Part shown: one piece after another, positions 1 through 5,276 of the stretch
How positions within the stretch are numbered: the stretch's first letter is position 1
Layout of the letters: each line of letters starts with the position of its first letter
Assembly (NCBI GenBank): GCA_009885205.1
Contig: VFLE01000186.1
Coordinates: 1 to 8,811 of the forward strand
DNA: 8,811 nt
From: Candidatus Shapirobacteria bacterium
GTDB taxonomy: Bacteria; Patescibacteriota; Microgenomatia; UBA12405
Direction of reading: 5' to 3'
Program-made: the position numbers and the translations under genes
Notes under the pieces: model-generated
The model's input: the letters and a program-made list of their open reading frames with translations, nothing else
Told to the model about the DNA's origin: nothing
Database searches by the model: none

Positions 1-62
1 TGAGAAAACATATTTGCCAATATAAAAAAACAAAAAAATGTAAGTGATGTTTTTTTTAACAT
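1..62 (-). CDS. Possible start of a secreted or membrane protein, running off the left edge
   Basis: An open frame begins with ATG at 62-60 and runs to the window edge. It encodes about 20 residues, MLKKTSLTFFCFFILANMFS. Two lysines followed by a Phe/Leu/Ile-rich stretch look like a signal peptide or membrane anchor. It starts 13 bases after the stop of the preceding gene on the same strand, so it could be the next gene of the same unit. No Shine-Dalgarno sequence is visible. The hydrophobic run is coded largely by T-tracts, so it could also be chance AT-rich sequence. This frame would join the upstream gene if one A were lost from the A6 run near its end, but the peptide does not resemble the expected DUF4012 continuation. 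Confidence 0.3.
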   Translation of the reverse strand, partial: MLKKTSLTFFCFFILANMFS

Positions 63-75
63 ATCAAAATGAGAT

Positions 76-1872
76 TTAGTTACTTGCTTTATTTTTTAGT
101 CTTTTCACTTCCTGAAAACTCAAAACTCCATACGAACCAATAAATCCCCCTGTGGCTCGTAATTCCATTTCATTTTGCAGCAACACCAAATACTCTCGCC
201 TTTTTCCATCTAGTCCCAAAATTTCGGGCAAAACACCCACTATTTGTCTCAGTTTTCCCACCAGGTCTACATTTTTTGAAATCAAATCTGTTGTTTCGTT
301 TATTTTTGGTTTCCATCGTCCTGGTATCCATTTTTTTACCCCCGCCAGTCTCGCCTCAACCACCCCTATTTCTGTCTCTACCTCTAGCAATTTAGTTGAA
401 ACTATTAATAATTCAGTCTTAAAATCAATCGTCTTTTCTTCAAAAACAGCTCCATTTATTTTTTCCATCGAATCAGCCAATGCACACAACTTTGTTTCTA
501 TTTCCAACACGTTTCTCGAGATTTTAACCACTTCACCCAATTTAGTTTTCTCCCAAAACCAGGCCACATTTTCATTTGTTTTCTGTTTTTTTTCAATTAT
601 TTTTTTGGCCTCAACTATCTTTCTTTCTTTTAGTAATTTTATCGGCTCATCCAAACCCATTACCACTTCTACCACCCCCCACAAAAAGTAAGAAAAAAAC
701 AGACCGATAAACAAAACAATAATCCCCAAACCCACCCCCACCTTTCCCCAAGGAAATGGTGTTTTTACTTTTGGTTCAATCTTAATTTTATCTTTTTCTT
801 TCTCTTCTTCTTGAAGTTTTAAGTTTGAAGTTTGAAGTTTAATTTCCTCTTGCTCCTCCATCCCGTCCTCTTCCACAACCACCTCTTTTTCTTTTATTTC
901 TTCTTCTTTCTTCTCTTCTTCTTGAAGTTTTAAGTTTGCCTGCCCGCCGTGGTGGGAAGTTTTAAGTTTAATTTCCTCTTTCTCTTCTTTTTTTTCTTCC
1001 TCGATTTCTGTTTGAAGTTTGAAGTTTGAAGTTTGAAGTTTAGTTTCCCTTTCATCTTCCTCCTCCACTTCCACCTTCATCCCCATTCTCTCCTCTCTGT
1101 TTTCTTCTTTTTTGATGTTTGATGTTTGAAGTTTGAAGTTTTCTTTATTTTGAATTTTCCCCCTCCTCCCCTCTTCATCCACCCTCGCCACCGCCTCCTC
1201 TACCACTTCTTTTATTCCCTCTTTAAATTCCACCACCGGCCTCCACCGGAGTGCCCTCGCACTACTCTCAAATTCCTCTTCTGTTTGAAATTTTAAGTTT
1301 TGATGTTGAAGTTTTTCCCCAATTTCCCGTATCTCCACCTTTGTCATCTTTGCCAAATCAATCAAACAAGTTGCTACTTCTTTCGAATCAATTTCTTTTC
1401 CTGCCACCCCAAATGTTTTCCCTCCCGTACCCGACATTATTACCGCTCTCATTATCGCTTCCACCGCATCATCTACCGCCAACAATCGAAAATTATCCCC
1501 ATATTTAGGTAAAATCAAATTTTTATTTCTCGCCGCCAAGTCCACCGCCTCCGGGAACCACCAATCTGTATCCATCCCTACTCCATAAACATTATGCAAA
1601 ATCACTATCCTGACATCTAAACCATTTTCTTGTTTGAAGTTTGAAGTTTGAAGTTTTGTGTTTATTTCTACCCTACAAATTTTCACCCCTTTCTCCATCA
1701 TCTCCTCGTATCTCTTTTCTCCACCACCAAAATCAAAAAAATATAGTGGCCTACCTACTTCCTCGTCATCCCAAACCACAAATATCCCCCGTGATACCAA
1801 CAATTCCCCCAATCTCTTGGCCACAAAATTATTACTTCCAAAAATTACTGCCTTGGGTGCCTCAACTACCAT
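76..1872 (-). CDS. Degenerate SDR-like Rossmann domain fused to a membrane-anchored, truncated DUF4012 protein
   Basis: The 598-residue protein has four parts. Residues 8-180 resemble an extended SDR (NAD-dependent epimerase). They have a beta-alpha start (VIFGSNNFVAKRL), an NVYGVG segment near 93-98 and a VDDAVEAIMRAV helix near 133-144. The glycine-rich loop is eroded, and the middle section that normally carries the YxxxK catalytic pair is absent, so enzyme activity is unlikely. Residues 200-370 are a Glu/Lys-rich linker. A membrane helix follows at about 377-402. The rest is helical and reaches the DUF4012 hallmark ELRATGGFIGSYG near 570-582, then stops about 16 residues later. From memory, DUF4012 proteins continue for a few hundred more residues, so this copy looks truncated. 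Six heptamer-repeat peptides lie in the SDR part and linker. The function of DUF4012 is unknown; the neighbours suggest envelope polysaccharide work. The ATG start is supported by a TAGAAT box 6 nt upstream. Confidence 0.72.
   Translation of the reverse strand: MVVEAPKAVIFGSNNFVAKRLGELLVSRGIFVVWDDEEVGRPLYFFDFGGGEKRYEEMMEKGVKICRVEINTKLQTSNFKQENGLDVRIVILHNVYGVGMDTDWWFPEAVDLAARNKNLILPKYGDNFRLLAVDDAVEAIMRAVIMSGTGGKTFGVAGKEIDSKEVATCLIDLAKMTKVEIREIGEKLQHQNLKFQTEEEFESSARALRWRPVVEFKEGIKEVVEEAVARVDEEGRRGKIQNKENFKLQTSNIKKEENREERMGMKVEVEEEDERETKLQTSNFKLQTEIEEEKKEEKEEIKLKTSHHGGQANLKLQEEEKKEEEIKEKEVVVEEDGMEEQEEIKLQTSNLKLQEEEKEKDKIKIEPKVKTPFPWGKVGVGLGIIVLFIGLFFSYFLWGVVEVVMGLDEPIKLLKERKIVEAKKIIEKKQKTNENVAWFWEKTKLGEVVKISRNVLEIETKLCALADSMEKINGAVFEEKTIDFKTELLIVSTKLLEVETEIGVVEARLAGVKKWIPGRWKPKINETTDLISKNVDLVGKLRQIVGVLPEILGLDGKRREYLVLLQNEMELRATGGFIGSYGVLSFQEVKRLKNKASN
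811..841 (-). repeat. Heptamer tandem array, coding, KLQTSNLKLQ
   Basis: On the minus strand this reads about four units of AAACTT(C/A), with one AAACTTA unit among AAACTTC units. It is in frame within the Glu/Lys-rich linker of the DUF4012 gene at about residues 345-354. Confidence 0.85.
922..969 (-). repeat. Heptamer array split by a second repeat
   Basis: Two half-arrays of AAACTTA/AAACTTC units (922-938 and 957-969) flank an 18-bp GC-rich insert. Together they encode KLKTSHHGGQANLKLQ at about residues 302-317. The reading frame is kept through both junctions. Confidence 0.8.
939..956. repeat. GC-rich palindromic insert encoding SHHGGQA
   Basis: The stretch cctgcccgccgtggtggg is far richer in GC than its surroundings. 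It contains a short hairpin, CCCGCC against GGTGGG, with one G-T wobble. It is about 18 bp long, a multiple of three, and interrupts the heptamer array. I recall similar GC-rich palindromic repeats in Patescibacteria but could not check this. Confidence 0.6.
1011..1042 (-). repeat. Heptamer tandem array, four AAACTTC units
   Basis: Four perfect copies of AAACTTC on the minus strand encode KLQTSNFKLQT at about residues 278-288, in the charged linker of the DUF4012 gene. Confidence 0.9.
1111..1142 (-). repeat. Heptamer tandem array, mixed AAACTTC and AAACATC
   Basis: On the minus strand there are two AAACTTC units followed by two AAACATC units, encoding NFKLQTSNIKK at about residues 244-254. 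Both variants in one array suggest unit replacement or slippage within arrays. Confidence 0.85.
1283..1314 (-). repeat. Degenerate heptamer array
   Basis: A diverged copy on the minus strand encodes KLQHQNLKFQT at about residues 187-197. Units are recognisable (AACTTCAACATCAAAACTT), but substitutions and a 1-nt deficit break the strict 7-nt period. This looks like an older insertion. Confidence 0.6.
1633..1657 (-). repeat. Heptamer tandem array within the SDR-like domain
   Basis: Three AAACTTC units on the minus strand encode KLQTSNFK at about residues 73-80. The array sits exactly where the SDR-like fold is missing its middle section, between the first beta-alpha part and the NVYG segment. 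Confidence 0.85.
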
Positions 1873-1878
1873 ATCTCT

Positions 1879-1884
1879 ATTCTA
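1879..1884 (-). promoter_or_regulatory. Candidate -10 box TAGAAT, leaderless start of the SDR-DUF4012 gene
   Basis: Reading on the minus strand, GCTAGAATAG is followed by GAGAT and the ATG, so the hexamer ends 6 nt before the start codon. Transcription would then begin at or near the A of ATG. No Shine-Dalgarno sequence and no convincing -35 element is seen. The same GCTAGAATAG string precedes the jag gene at the same distance. Confidence 0.45.
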
Positions 1885-1918
1885 GCCGATTTTGCAAAAA
1901 ACTCTTGCGGTAAACTTT

Positions 1919-1938
1919 CGGTTATTACGCGGTTATTA
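1919..1938. repeat. Direct repeat of CGGTTATTA, 11-bp period
   Basis: Two exact 9-bp copies lie at 1919-1927 and 1930-1938, one helical turn apart and about 50-65 bp upstream of the SDR-DUF4012 start. The geometry would suit an operator, but no regulator is known, and two short copies may be chance. Confidence 0.3.
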
Positions 1939-2041
1939 TTGTCAATTTACGTTGGTACGCCCTTAAACTGTATCAAGGGATGTGAAAAATAGAGAATATG
2001 TACATACTAGAGACAGGTGAATACATCAAAATCACAAACAG

Positions 2042-2069
2042 GTAGAGACGTGATTAATCACGTCTCTAC
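2042..2069. repeat. Perfect 28-bp palindrome
   Basis: Half-site GTAGAGACGTGATT is followed immediately by its exact reverse complement, with no loop or mismatch. It lies in the 220-bp gap 1873-2092, just downstream of the flippase stop. Neither side carries a T-tract in terminator position, so it fits a dispersed REP-like repeat better than an intrinsic terminator. Similar GTAGAGACG palindromes are, from memory, common in other bacterial genomes. The rest of the gap holds only the direct repeat, a weak 5-bp hairpin at 1960-1979 and AT-rich sequence. Confidence 0.75.
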
Positions 2070-2092
2070 AAAAATAAAATAAAACAAAAAAT

Positions 2093-3316
2093 CTATCTTT
2101 TACTTTTTTTCCACAAGAACACTCCCATCAACATCATCGCCACTGCTTCACTCCCCACCGTTACTCCCGCCGCCCCCATCATTCCCAAATGGGGGATTGC
2201 CCACAAGTTACCTATAAAATTAAAAATCAAAACAATCAAACCCACCGCCGCCATTTCTTTCTGTCCGTTTTTCGATATCAGCGAAAATCCCATCAAATGA
2301 CCTAAATACGAGAAGAATACGGCAAAAATCAATAGTCTCAATACTGGCACTGAGCCGACAAAATCCCTTCCTCCCAGCATCTCTATTATATTGGTGGCAA
2401 AAATTTGTATTACCCCAATTATTCCTGTCGAGGCAACTATCATCATTAACAATGATTTGCCAAATAATATTTTTTTACCTTTCGTTTTTGACGACAATAT
2501 AGGGAAAATACTATTCATCAAATAATATGCCGGGGCCAACAGTGAACCATAAATTTTATATGACAATCCATACATAGCAACTTCACTTTTTCCCAAAAAC
2601 CTCGAAATCATAGTTGCATCAATTGCCCTGTCATAGGCGGTAAACAACAACAAATACAAACCCATCGGCCAACTTATTTTTAACAATTTAATTATTATTT
2701 TTTTATCAATTAATTTAAAATCAAAATAATTTTGCAGTCTAAATATTCCCAATATTAGTGTCAATATTCGCGCCAACAAATACAAACAAAACACCCCTAT
2801 CAACCCCAAATTGTTTCCCCAGTAATAAAATCCCACCAAAAAAACCGTGGGGAACAAAATTTCTACTACCACTTTTTCCGCCATTTTTTGCCTTGTTTGC
2901 CACACAATTTCCAGTGACCCGGCCACCGACGTCAACAAAATCATCACAAACGCCACCACTGCCGCCATTCGCACCTCAACCAAATCCGACCAATTGTAAA
3001 TAAAAATTACTCCCAGTCCAAAACTAACCACTGCCAAAAATATCCTCAACACCGCCATATTTGTCCAAATATTTACCTTGCCGCCTTTGTCCGCCGTAGC
3101 CTTGGCGAAGGCGGATTCCCGAACTCCAATTATTTTACTTCCAAAATCCGCCAATGTATCAAAAAAAATCAACAACGAGGTAATTAAAATAAAATCACCA
3201 TAAACCTTAATTCCCAAACCTCGAGTTAACAATCCAGTTGTCAGTAACGATATCCCCACCATCACCATCTTTCCCAAAATCTGCACCAGTGTATTTAATA
3301 GGGGAATCTTCAACAT
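2093..3316 (-). CDS. Wzx/MATE-type polysaccharide flippase
   Basis: This 407-residue integral membrane protein has about a dozen hydrophobic segments. Its start is typical of the polysaccharide-transport (Wzx/MVF) family: a first helix (TLVQILGKMVMVGISLLTTGLL), then RGLG-x-x-x-YGDF, and LADFGSKIIGVRE near 55-67. Family members move lipid-linked oligosaccharides across the cytoplasmic membrane. The O-antigen ligase gene lies directly upstream on the same strand, which fits a surface glycan pathway. Residues 68-80 (SAFAKATADKGGK) come from a palindromic repeat in the loop after GVRE, replacing the usual short basic loop. The length is slightly short for the family but complete, and it ends in a basic tail (WKKSKR). 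A TATAAT box lies 5 nt before the ATG. The glycan transported cannot be read from sequence. Confidence 0.87.
   Translation of the reverse strand: MLKIPLLNTLVQILGKMVMVGISLLTTGLLTRGLGIKVYGDFILITSLLIFFDTLADFGSKIIGVRESAFAKATADKGGKVNIWTNMAVLRIFLAVVSFGLGVIFIYNWSDLVEVRMAAVVAFVMILLTSVAGSLEIVWQTRQKMAEKVVVEILFPTVFLVGFYYWGNNLGLIGVFCLYLLARILTLILGIFRLQNYFDFKLIDKKIIIKLLKISWPMGLYLLLFTAYDRAIDATMISRFLGKSEVAMYGLSYKIYGSLLAPAYYLMNSIFPILSSKTKGKKILFGKSLLMMIVASTGIIGVIQIFATNIIEMLGGRDFVGSVPVLRLLIFAVFFSYLGHLMGFSLISKNGQKEMAAVGLIVLIFNFIGNLWAIPHLGMMGAAGVTVGSEAVAMMLMGVFLWKKSKR
3081..3114. repeat. Palindromic repeat encoding FAKATADKGG, in the flippase gene
   Basis: Arms CCGCCTT (3081-3087) and AAGGCGG (3108-3114) flank a GC-rich centre, giving a 34-bp element much richer in GC than the gene around it. 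On the coding strand it reads SAFAKATADKGG in frame. I recall this peptide from many unrelated predicted proteins in Patescibacteria, which marks it as a dispersed repeat rather than flippase sequence. That recollection was not checked. Confidence 0.75.
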
Positions 3317-3321
3317 AAATT

Positions 3322-3327
3322 ATTATA
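3322..3327 (-). promoter_or_regulatory. Candidate -10 box TATAAT before the flippase
   Basis: A consensus TATAAT ends 5 nt before the ATG at 3316 on the minus strand, which suggests a leaderless or near-leaderless transcript. The region around 17 nt further upstream is the GC-rich hairpin and shows no -35 element. The local sequence is AT-rich, so chance occurrence is possible. Confidence 0.4.
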
Positions 3328-3336
3328 TCTTAAATT

Positions 3337-3371
3337 TATGTACGGGCGGATTCCTATATCCGCCTTTTTTT
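3337..3371. repeat. GGCGGAT hairpin repeat, intergenic copy
   Basis: Stem GGCGGAT (3345-3351) and ATCCGCC (3358-3364) enclose a 6-nt loop. On the plus strand it is followed by seven T, which looks like a terminator, but no plus-strand gene needs one. The flank tttatgta and the stem geometry match the copy at 3839-3873, so I treat it as a repeat. It lies between the O-antigen ligase stop and the flippase promoter. Confidence 0.6.
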
Positions 3372-3376
3372 GATTC

Positions 3377-4633
3377 TCATACCATTCCCAACACCACACA
3401 TAATAACCAAATGTTCTGTGGCAGTGTCAGCCAATAATGATCCACCATCCCAGTAACTAAAATTATTCCCAAAGTGATTAGATTTTTTTTATTTTTTATT
3501 TGAAGTTTGAAGTTTAAAGTTTGAAGTTTAATTAATATTAATATCCCCACTATTCCAAACTCAGTAATAATTAAGATGATGATATTATGAACCGGTTGCA
3601 ACCAAAACACCCCACTATTACGTTGATATTCTGGTAATCTCACCAAAAAATTACCCGCGCCTACTCCAAATAGGGGATTATCTCCAATCATTTTTATACT
3701 CGCCACCATCAACCCCCCTCGTTTACTCATTCCCTCACTATCCCACCCACCCACAAAATCCGAAATTCGATAATTATTCGAAATCAAGCTAAAAATCAAA
3801 ATAATTACCCCTCCAAAAATCAATATAGTCCCCATGATTTTATGTAAGGGCGGACCGATGTGTCCGCCCCTTATTGCATATAAAAATAAAATTACCAACA
3901 ACATCCCCACCACTCTGCTTCCCGCCAAAATTATCCCCAATATTCCACAAAACACCACCATCCAATATTGTATTCTTTTTAATTTGATGTTTGATGTTTG
4001 ATGTTTGATGTTTTGATATCTCATATATACAATCAGAGATATCAACATAAATCCCGCCAAACTATTTGGATGTGAAAATGTCCCATAAGCCCGTATCAAA
4101 CCTTCACCCAAATACGAAATCTGTGCCACCCCAATACTAATGTAACTAAATCTTCTTTCCCCCAACCAATAAAAAATCCCATTAATCGACCCACCATTTA
4201 TTACCTGTGCCAATCCCAACAAACTTTCGCCTACAATCCAAAAGGGCAACACCATCATCAACATCTCCTTAAACAATTTTTTGTTATTTAAAATAAATTT
4301 AAACGTAATTATCCATTGAAATATTCGTATCCATCTATATCCCGCCTCCCAATGATTCTGAGCTACAAAAATATTGATTAGGATAAAAATAAAAACGATT
4401 AAATAATTTAATAGATTTTTTGACTTTTTTGTTTGAAGTTTGAAGTTTGAAGTTTGAAGTTTTAACATCATCCCCACCCACAAAATATCCAAAAAATACA
4501 ACGTTGGGGACAAATAATCAACTCTCAATCCCATCACGTGACTCCACTCTGGCCAAAAATGCCATCCCAATTGCGTTGGTATAAACAACAACCACAAAAA
4601 AACTAGAAATCTACTCACACCATATCCTAGCAT
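3377..4633 (-). CDS. O-antigen ligase / polymerase family membrane protein
   Basis: The 418-residue protein has about ten hydrophobic segments and a periplasmic-type loop. It shows the Wzy/WaaL pattern: FIPTQLGWHFWPEWSHVMGLRVDY near 18-40, HPNSLAG at 188-194, SR at 239-240, NPLFGVGAGNF at 319-329 and PVHN at 347-350. Family members polymerise or transfer lipid-linked glycans at the outer face of the membrane. The neighbouring flippase supports a glycan-assembly role; ligase versus polymerase cannot be decided. Four repeat-derived peptides interrupt it, all between hydrophobic segments: KLQTSNFKLQT (58-68), NIKHQTSNIKL (208-218), RGGHIGPPLH (255-264) and IKLQTLNFKLQ (368-378). The ATG start has no Shine-Dalgarno sequence. 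The gene ends in TGA, so TGA is not recoded here. Confidence 0.87.
   Translation of the reverse strand: MLGYGVSRFLVFLWLLFIPTQLGWHFWPEWSHVMGLRVDYLSPTLYFLDILWVGMMLKLQTSNFKLQTKKSKNLLNYLIVFIFILINIFVAQNHWEAGYRWIRIFQWIITFKFILNNKKLFKEMLMMVLPFWIVGESLLGLAQVINGGSINGIFYWLGERRFSYISIGVAQISYLGEGLIRAYGTFSHPNSLAGFMLISLIVYMRYQNIKHQTSNIKLKRIQYWMVVFCGILGIILAGSRVVGMLLVILFLYAIRGGHIGPPLHKIMGTILIFGGVIILIFSLISNNYRISDFVGGWDSEGMSKRGGLMVASIKMIGDNPLFGVGAGNFLVRLPEYQRNSGVFWLQPVHNIIILIITEFGIVGILILIKLQTLNFKLQIKNKKNLITLGIILVTGMVDHYWLTLPQNIWLLCVVLGMV
3499..3529 (-). repeat. Heptamer tandem array near the O-antigen ligase C-terminus
   Basis: On the minus strand there are about four units, AAACTTC with one AAACTTT, encoding IKLQTLNFKLQ at residues 368-378 between the last hydrophobic segments. 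Confidence 0.85.
3839..3873. repeat. GGGCGGAC hairpin repeat inside the O-antigen ligase gene
   Basis: Stem GGGCGGAC (3848-3855) and GTCCGCCC (3862-3869) enclose a 6-nt loop. On the coding strand it reads RGGHIGPPLH in frame (residues 255-264). It shares flank, orientation and loop length with the intergenic element at 3337-3371. I recall this peptide as a recurrent repeat product in Patescibacteria (unchecked). Confidence 0.75.
3983..4014 (-). repeat. Heptamer tandem array, four AAACATC units
   Basis: Four consecutive AAACATC units on the minus strand encode NIKHQTSNIKL at residues 208-218 of the O-antigen ligase. This is the only array made purely of the AAACATC variant. Confidence 0.88.
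4432..4462 (-). repeat. Heptamer tandem array in the first loop of the O-antigen ligase
   Basis: Four AAACTTC units on the minus strand encode KLQTSNFKLQT at residues 58-68, between the first and second hydrophobic regions. It is followed by a basic stretch (KKSKN). Confidence 0.9.
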
Positions 4634-4731
4634 AAATTACAAAAAACAAATCTACAATTTCCAAAATAATTTGTATTTTGATATTTGTAATTTGGAATTT
4701 GTTTGGAACTTGTCAATTTGGAAATTGGAAA
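4634..4731. repeat. Intergenic AT-rich nested inverted repeats
   Basis: AAATTACAAA (4634-4643) pairs with TTTGTAATTT (4684-4693), and AATTTCCAAA (4656-4665) pairs with TTTGGAAATT (4718-4727). The gap between jag and the O-antigen ligase gene is built almost entirely of such AATTTGGAA-like words. It could fold in RNA but has no clear terminator shape. Confidence 0.5.
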
Positions 4732-5202
4732 TTATTCTTTTATCTTGATGACAAGATGTCTCATTTCTCCCTCACCTTCTGATTCACTGGTAATTCCCTC
4801 AATCTCTTGTATCGCCATATGGCACAATCGGCGTTCATACGAACTCATTGACATCATTTCTACTGGTTGACCAGTTGTCAACACTTTTTGGGCCAAATCT
4901 TTAGCCATTTCTTGTAATCTAGTTTTTTGTTCTTCTCGATAATTATTAATATCTAGCAACACCCGCACCCATTCTCCAAATTTAACCTTAACCATCAACG
5001 ATAACACTAATTGTATCGCCGCCAAGTTTCTTCCCCTTAGTCCAATCAATGCTCCCGGTCGAGAAACGGTCAAAGACACCAAAACTTGATTTTCTTCACC
5101 TTCCACATCTTCCACAAAAGCATTTTCCACCTCATGATTTAGTTTTTCTAGCAAATCACAAGTAATTTCGAGAATTATTTTGTTTCTATCTTTATTATCC
5201 AT
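4732..5202 (-). CDS. jag: KH-R3H RNA-binding protein (Jag/KhpB, SpoIIIJ-associated)
   Basis: The 156-residue protein has a KH domain followed by an R3H domain, the Jag/KhpB arrangement. The KH part carries the GxxG loop GLRG at 54-57, in the context RPGALIGLRGRNLAAIQ. The R3H part has YERRLCH at 122-128, which supplies the RxxxH motif (R124, H128), followed by an acidic/glycine segment and HLVIKIKE. The N-terminal Jag_N domain of the Firmicutes protein is absent, so this is a minimal form. The family binds RNA in the cytoplasm and is encoded next to yidC in many bacteria, as here, where it follows yidC with a 74-nt gap. The ATG start is supported by TAGAAT ending 6 nt upstream; no Shine-Dalgarno sequence is seen. 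Confidence 0.93.
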   Translation of the reverse strand: MDNKDRNKIILEITCDLLEKLNHEVENAFVEDVEGEENQVLVSLTVSRPGALIGLRGRNLAAIQLVLSLMVKVKFGEWVRVLLDINNYREEQKTRLQEMAKDLAQKVLTTGQPVEMMSMSSYERRLCHMAIQEIEGITSESEGEGEMRHLVIKIKE

Positions 5203-5208
5203 GTGGCT

Positions 5209-5214
5209 ATTCTA
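5209..5214 (-). promoter_or_regulatory. Candidate -10 box TAGAAT before jag
   Basis: The minus strand reads GCTAGAATAG, then CCAC, then the ATG at 5202; the hexamer ends 6 nt before the start codon. It shares ten bases and the spacing with the box before the SDR-DUF4012 gene. It suggests a separate leaderless jag transcript in addition to read-through from yidC. No -35 is evident. Confidence 0.45.
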
Positions 5215-5244
5215 GCACAAAAAATCTCAATTTAAATTAAAGGT

Positions 5245-5276
5245 TTTTAAAGTTTTAAGTTTTAAGTTTTAAGTTT
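5245..5276 (-). repeat. Intergenic heptamer array of AAACTTA units
   Basis: Three AAACTTA units and a degenerate AAACTTT unit on the minus strand begin immediately after the yidC stop codon (5277-5279). In tandem this variant contains TAA within one codon cycle, so it would stop translation; it is the only such tandem array here and the only array outside a gene. Confidence 0.85.

Noticed and set aside
152..691. Long plus-strand open frame opposite the DUF4012 gene
   Set aside because: Serine/proline/phenylalanine-rich translation typical of an antisense shadow; the minus-strand frame has recognisable domains across the same bases.
811..1657. Regularly repeated units suggesting a CRISPR array
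   Set aside because: Units are 7 bp, directly tandem and without unique spacers; arrays lie inside an open coding frame and no cas gene is present.
1873..2092. Possible small RNA or plus-strand promoter in the longest gap (TTGTCA near 1939-1944, TAAACT near 1964-1969)
   Set aside because: The spacing is about 19 nt, there is no downstream gene, and no stable structure besides the palindrome; not enough support.
3345..3371. Plus-strand intrinsic terminator (hairpin followed by seven T)
   Set aside because: No plus-strand gene leads into it, and a near-identical hairpin sits in a coding sequence, so a dispersed repeat explains it better.
3377..3379. TGA recoded as glycine, as in some CPR lineages
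   Set aside because: The O-antigen ligase ends properly at TGA after its last hydrophobic segment, and no gene here has internal TGA codons.
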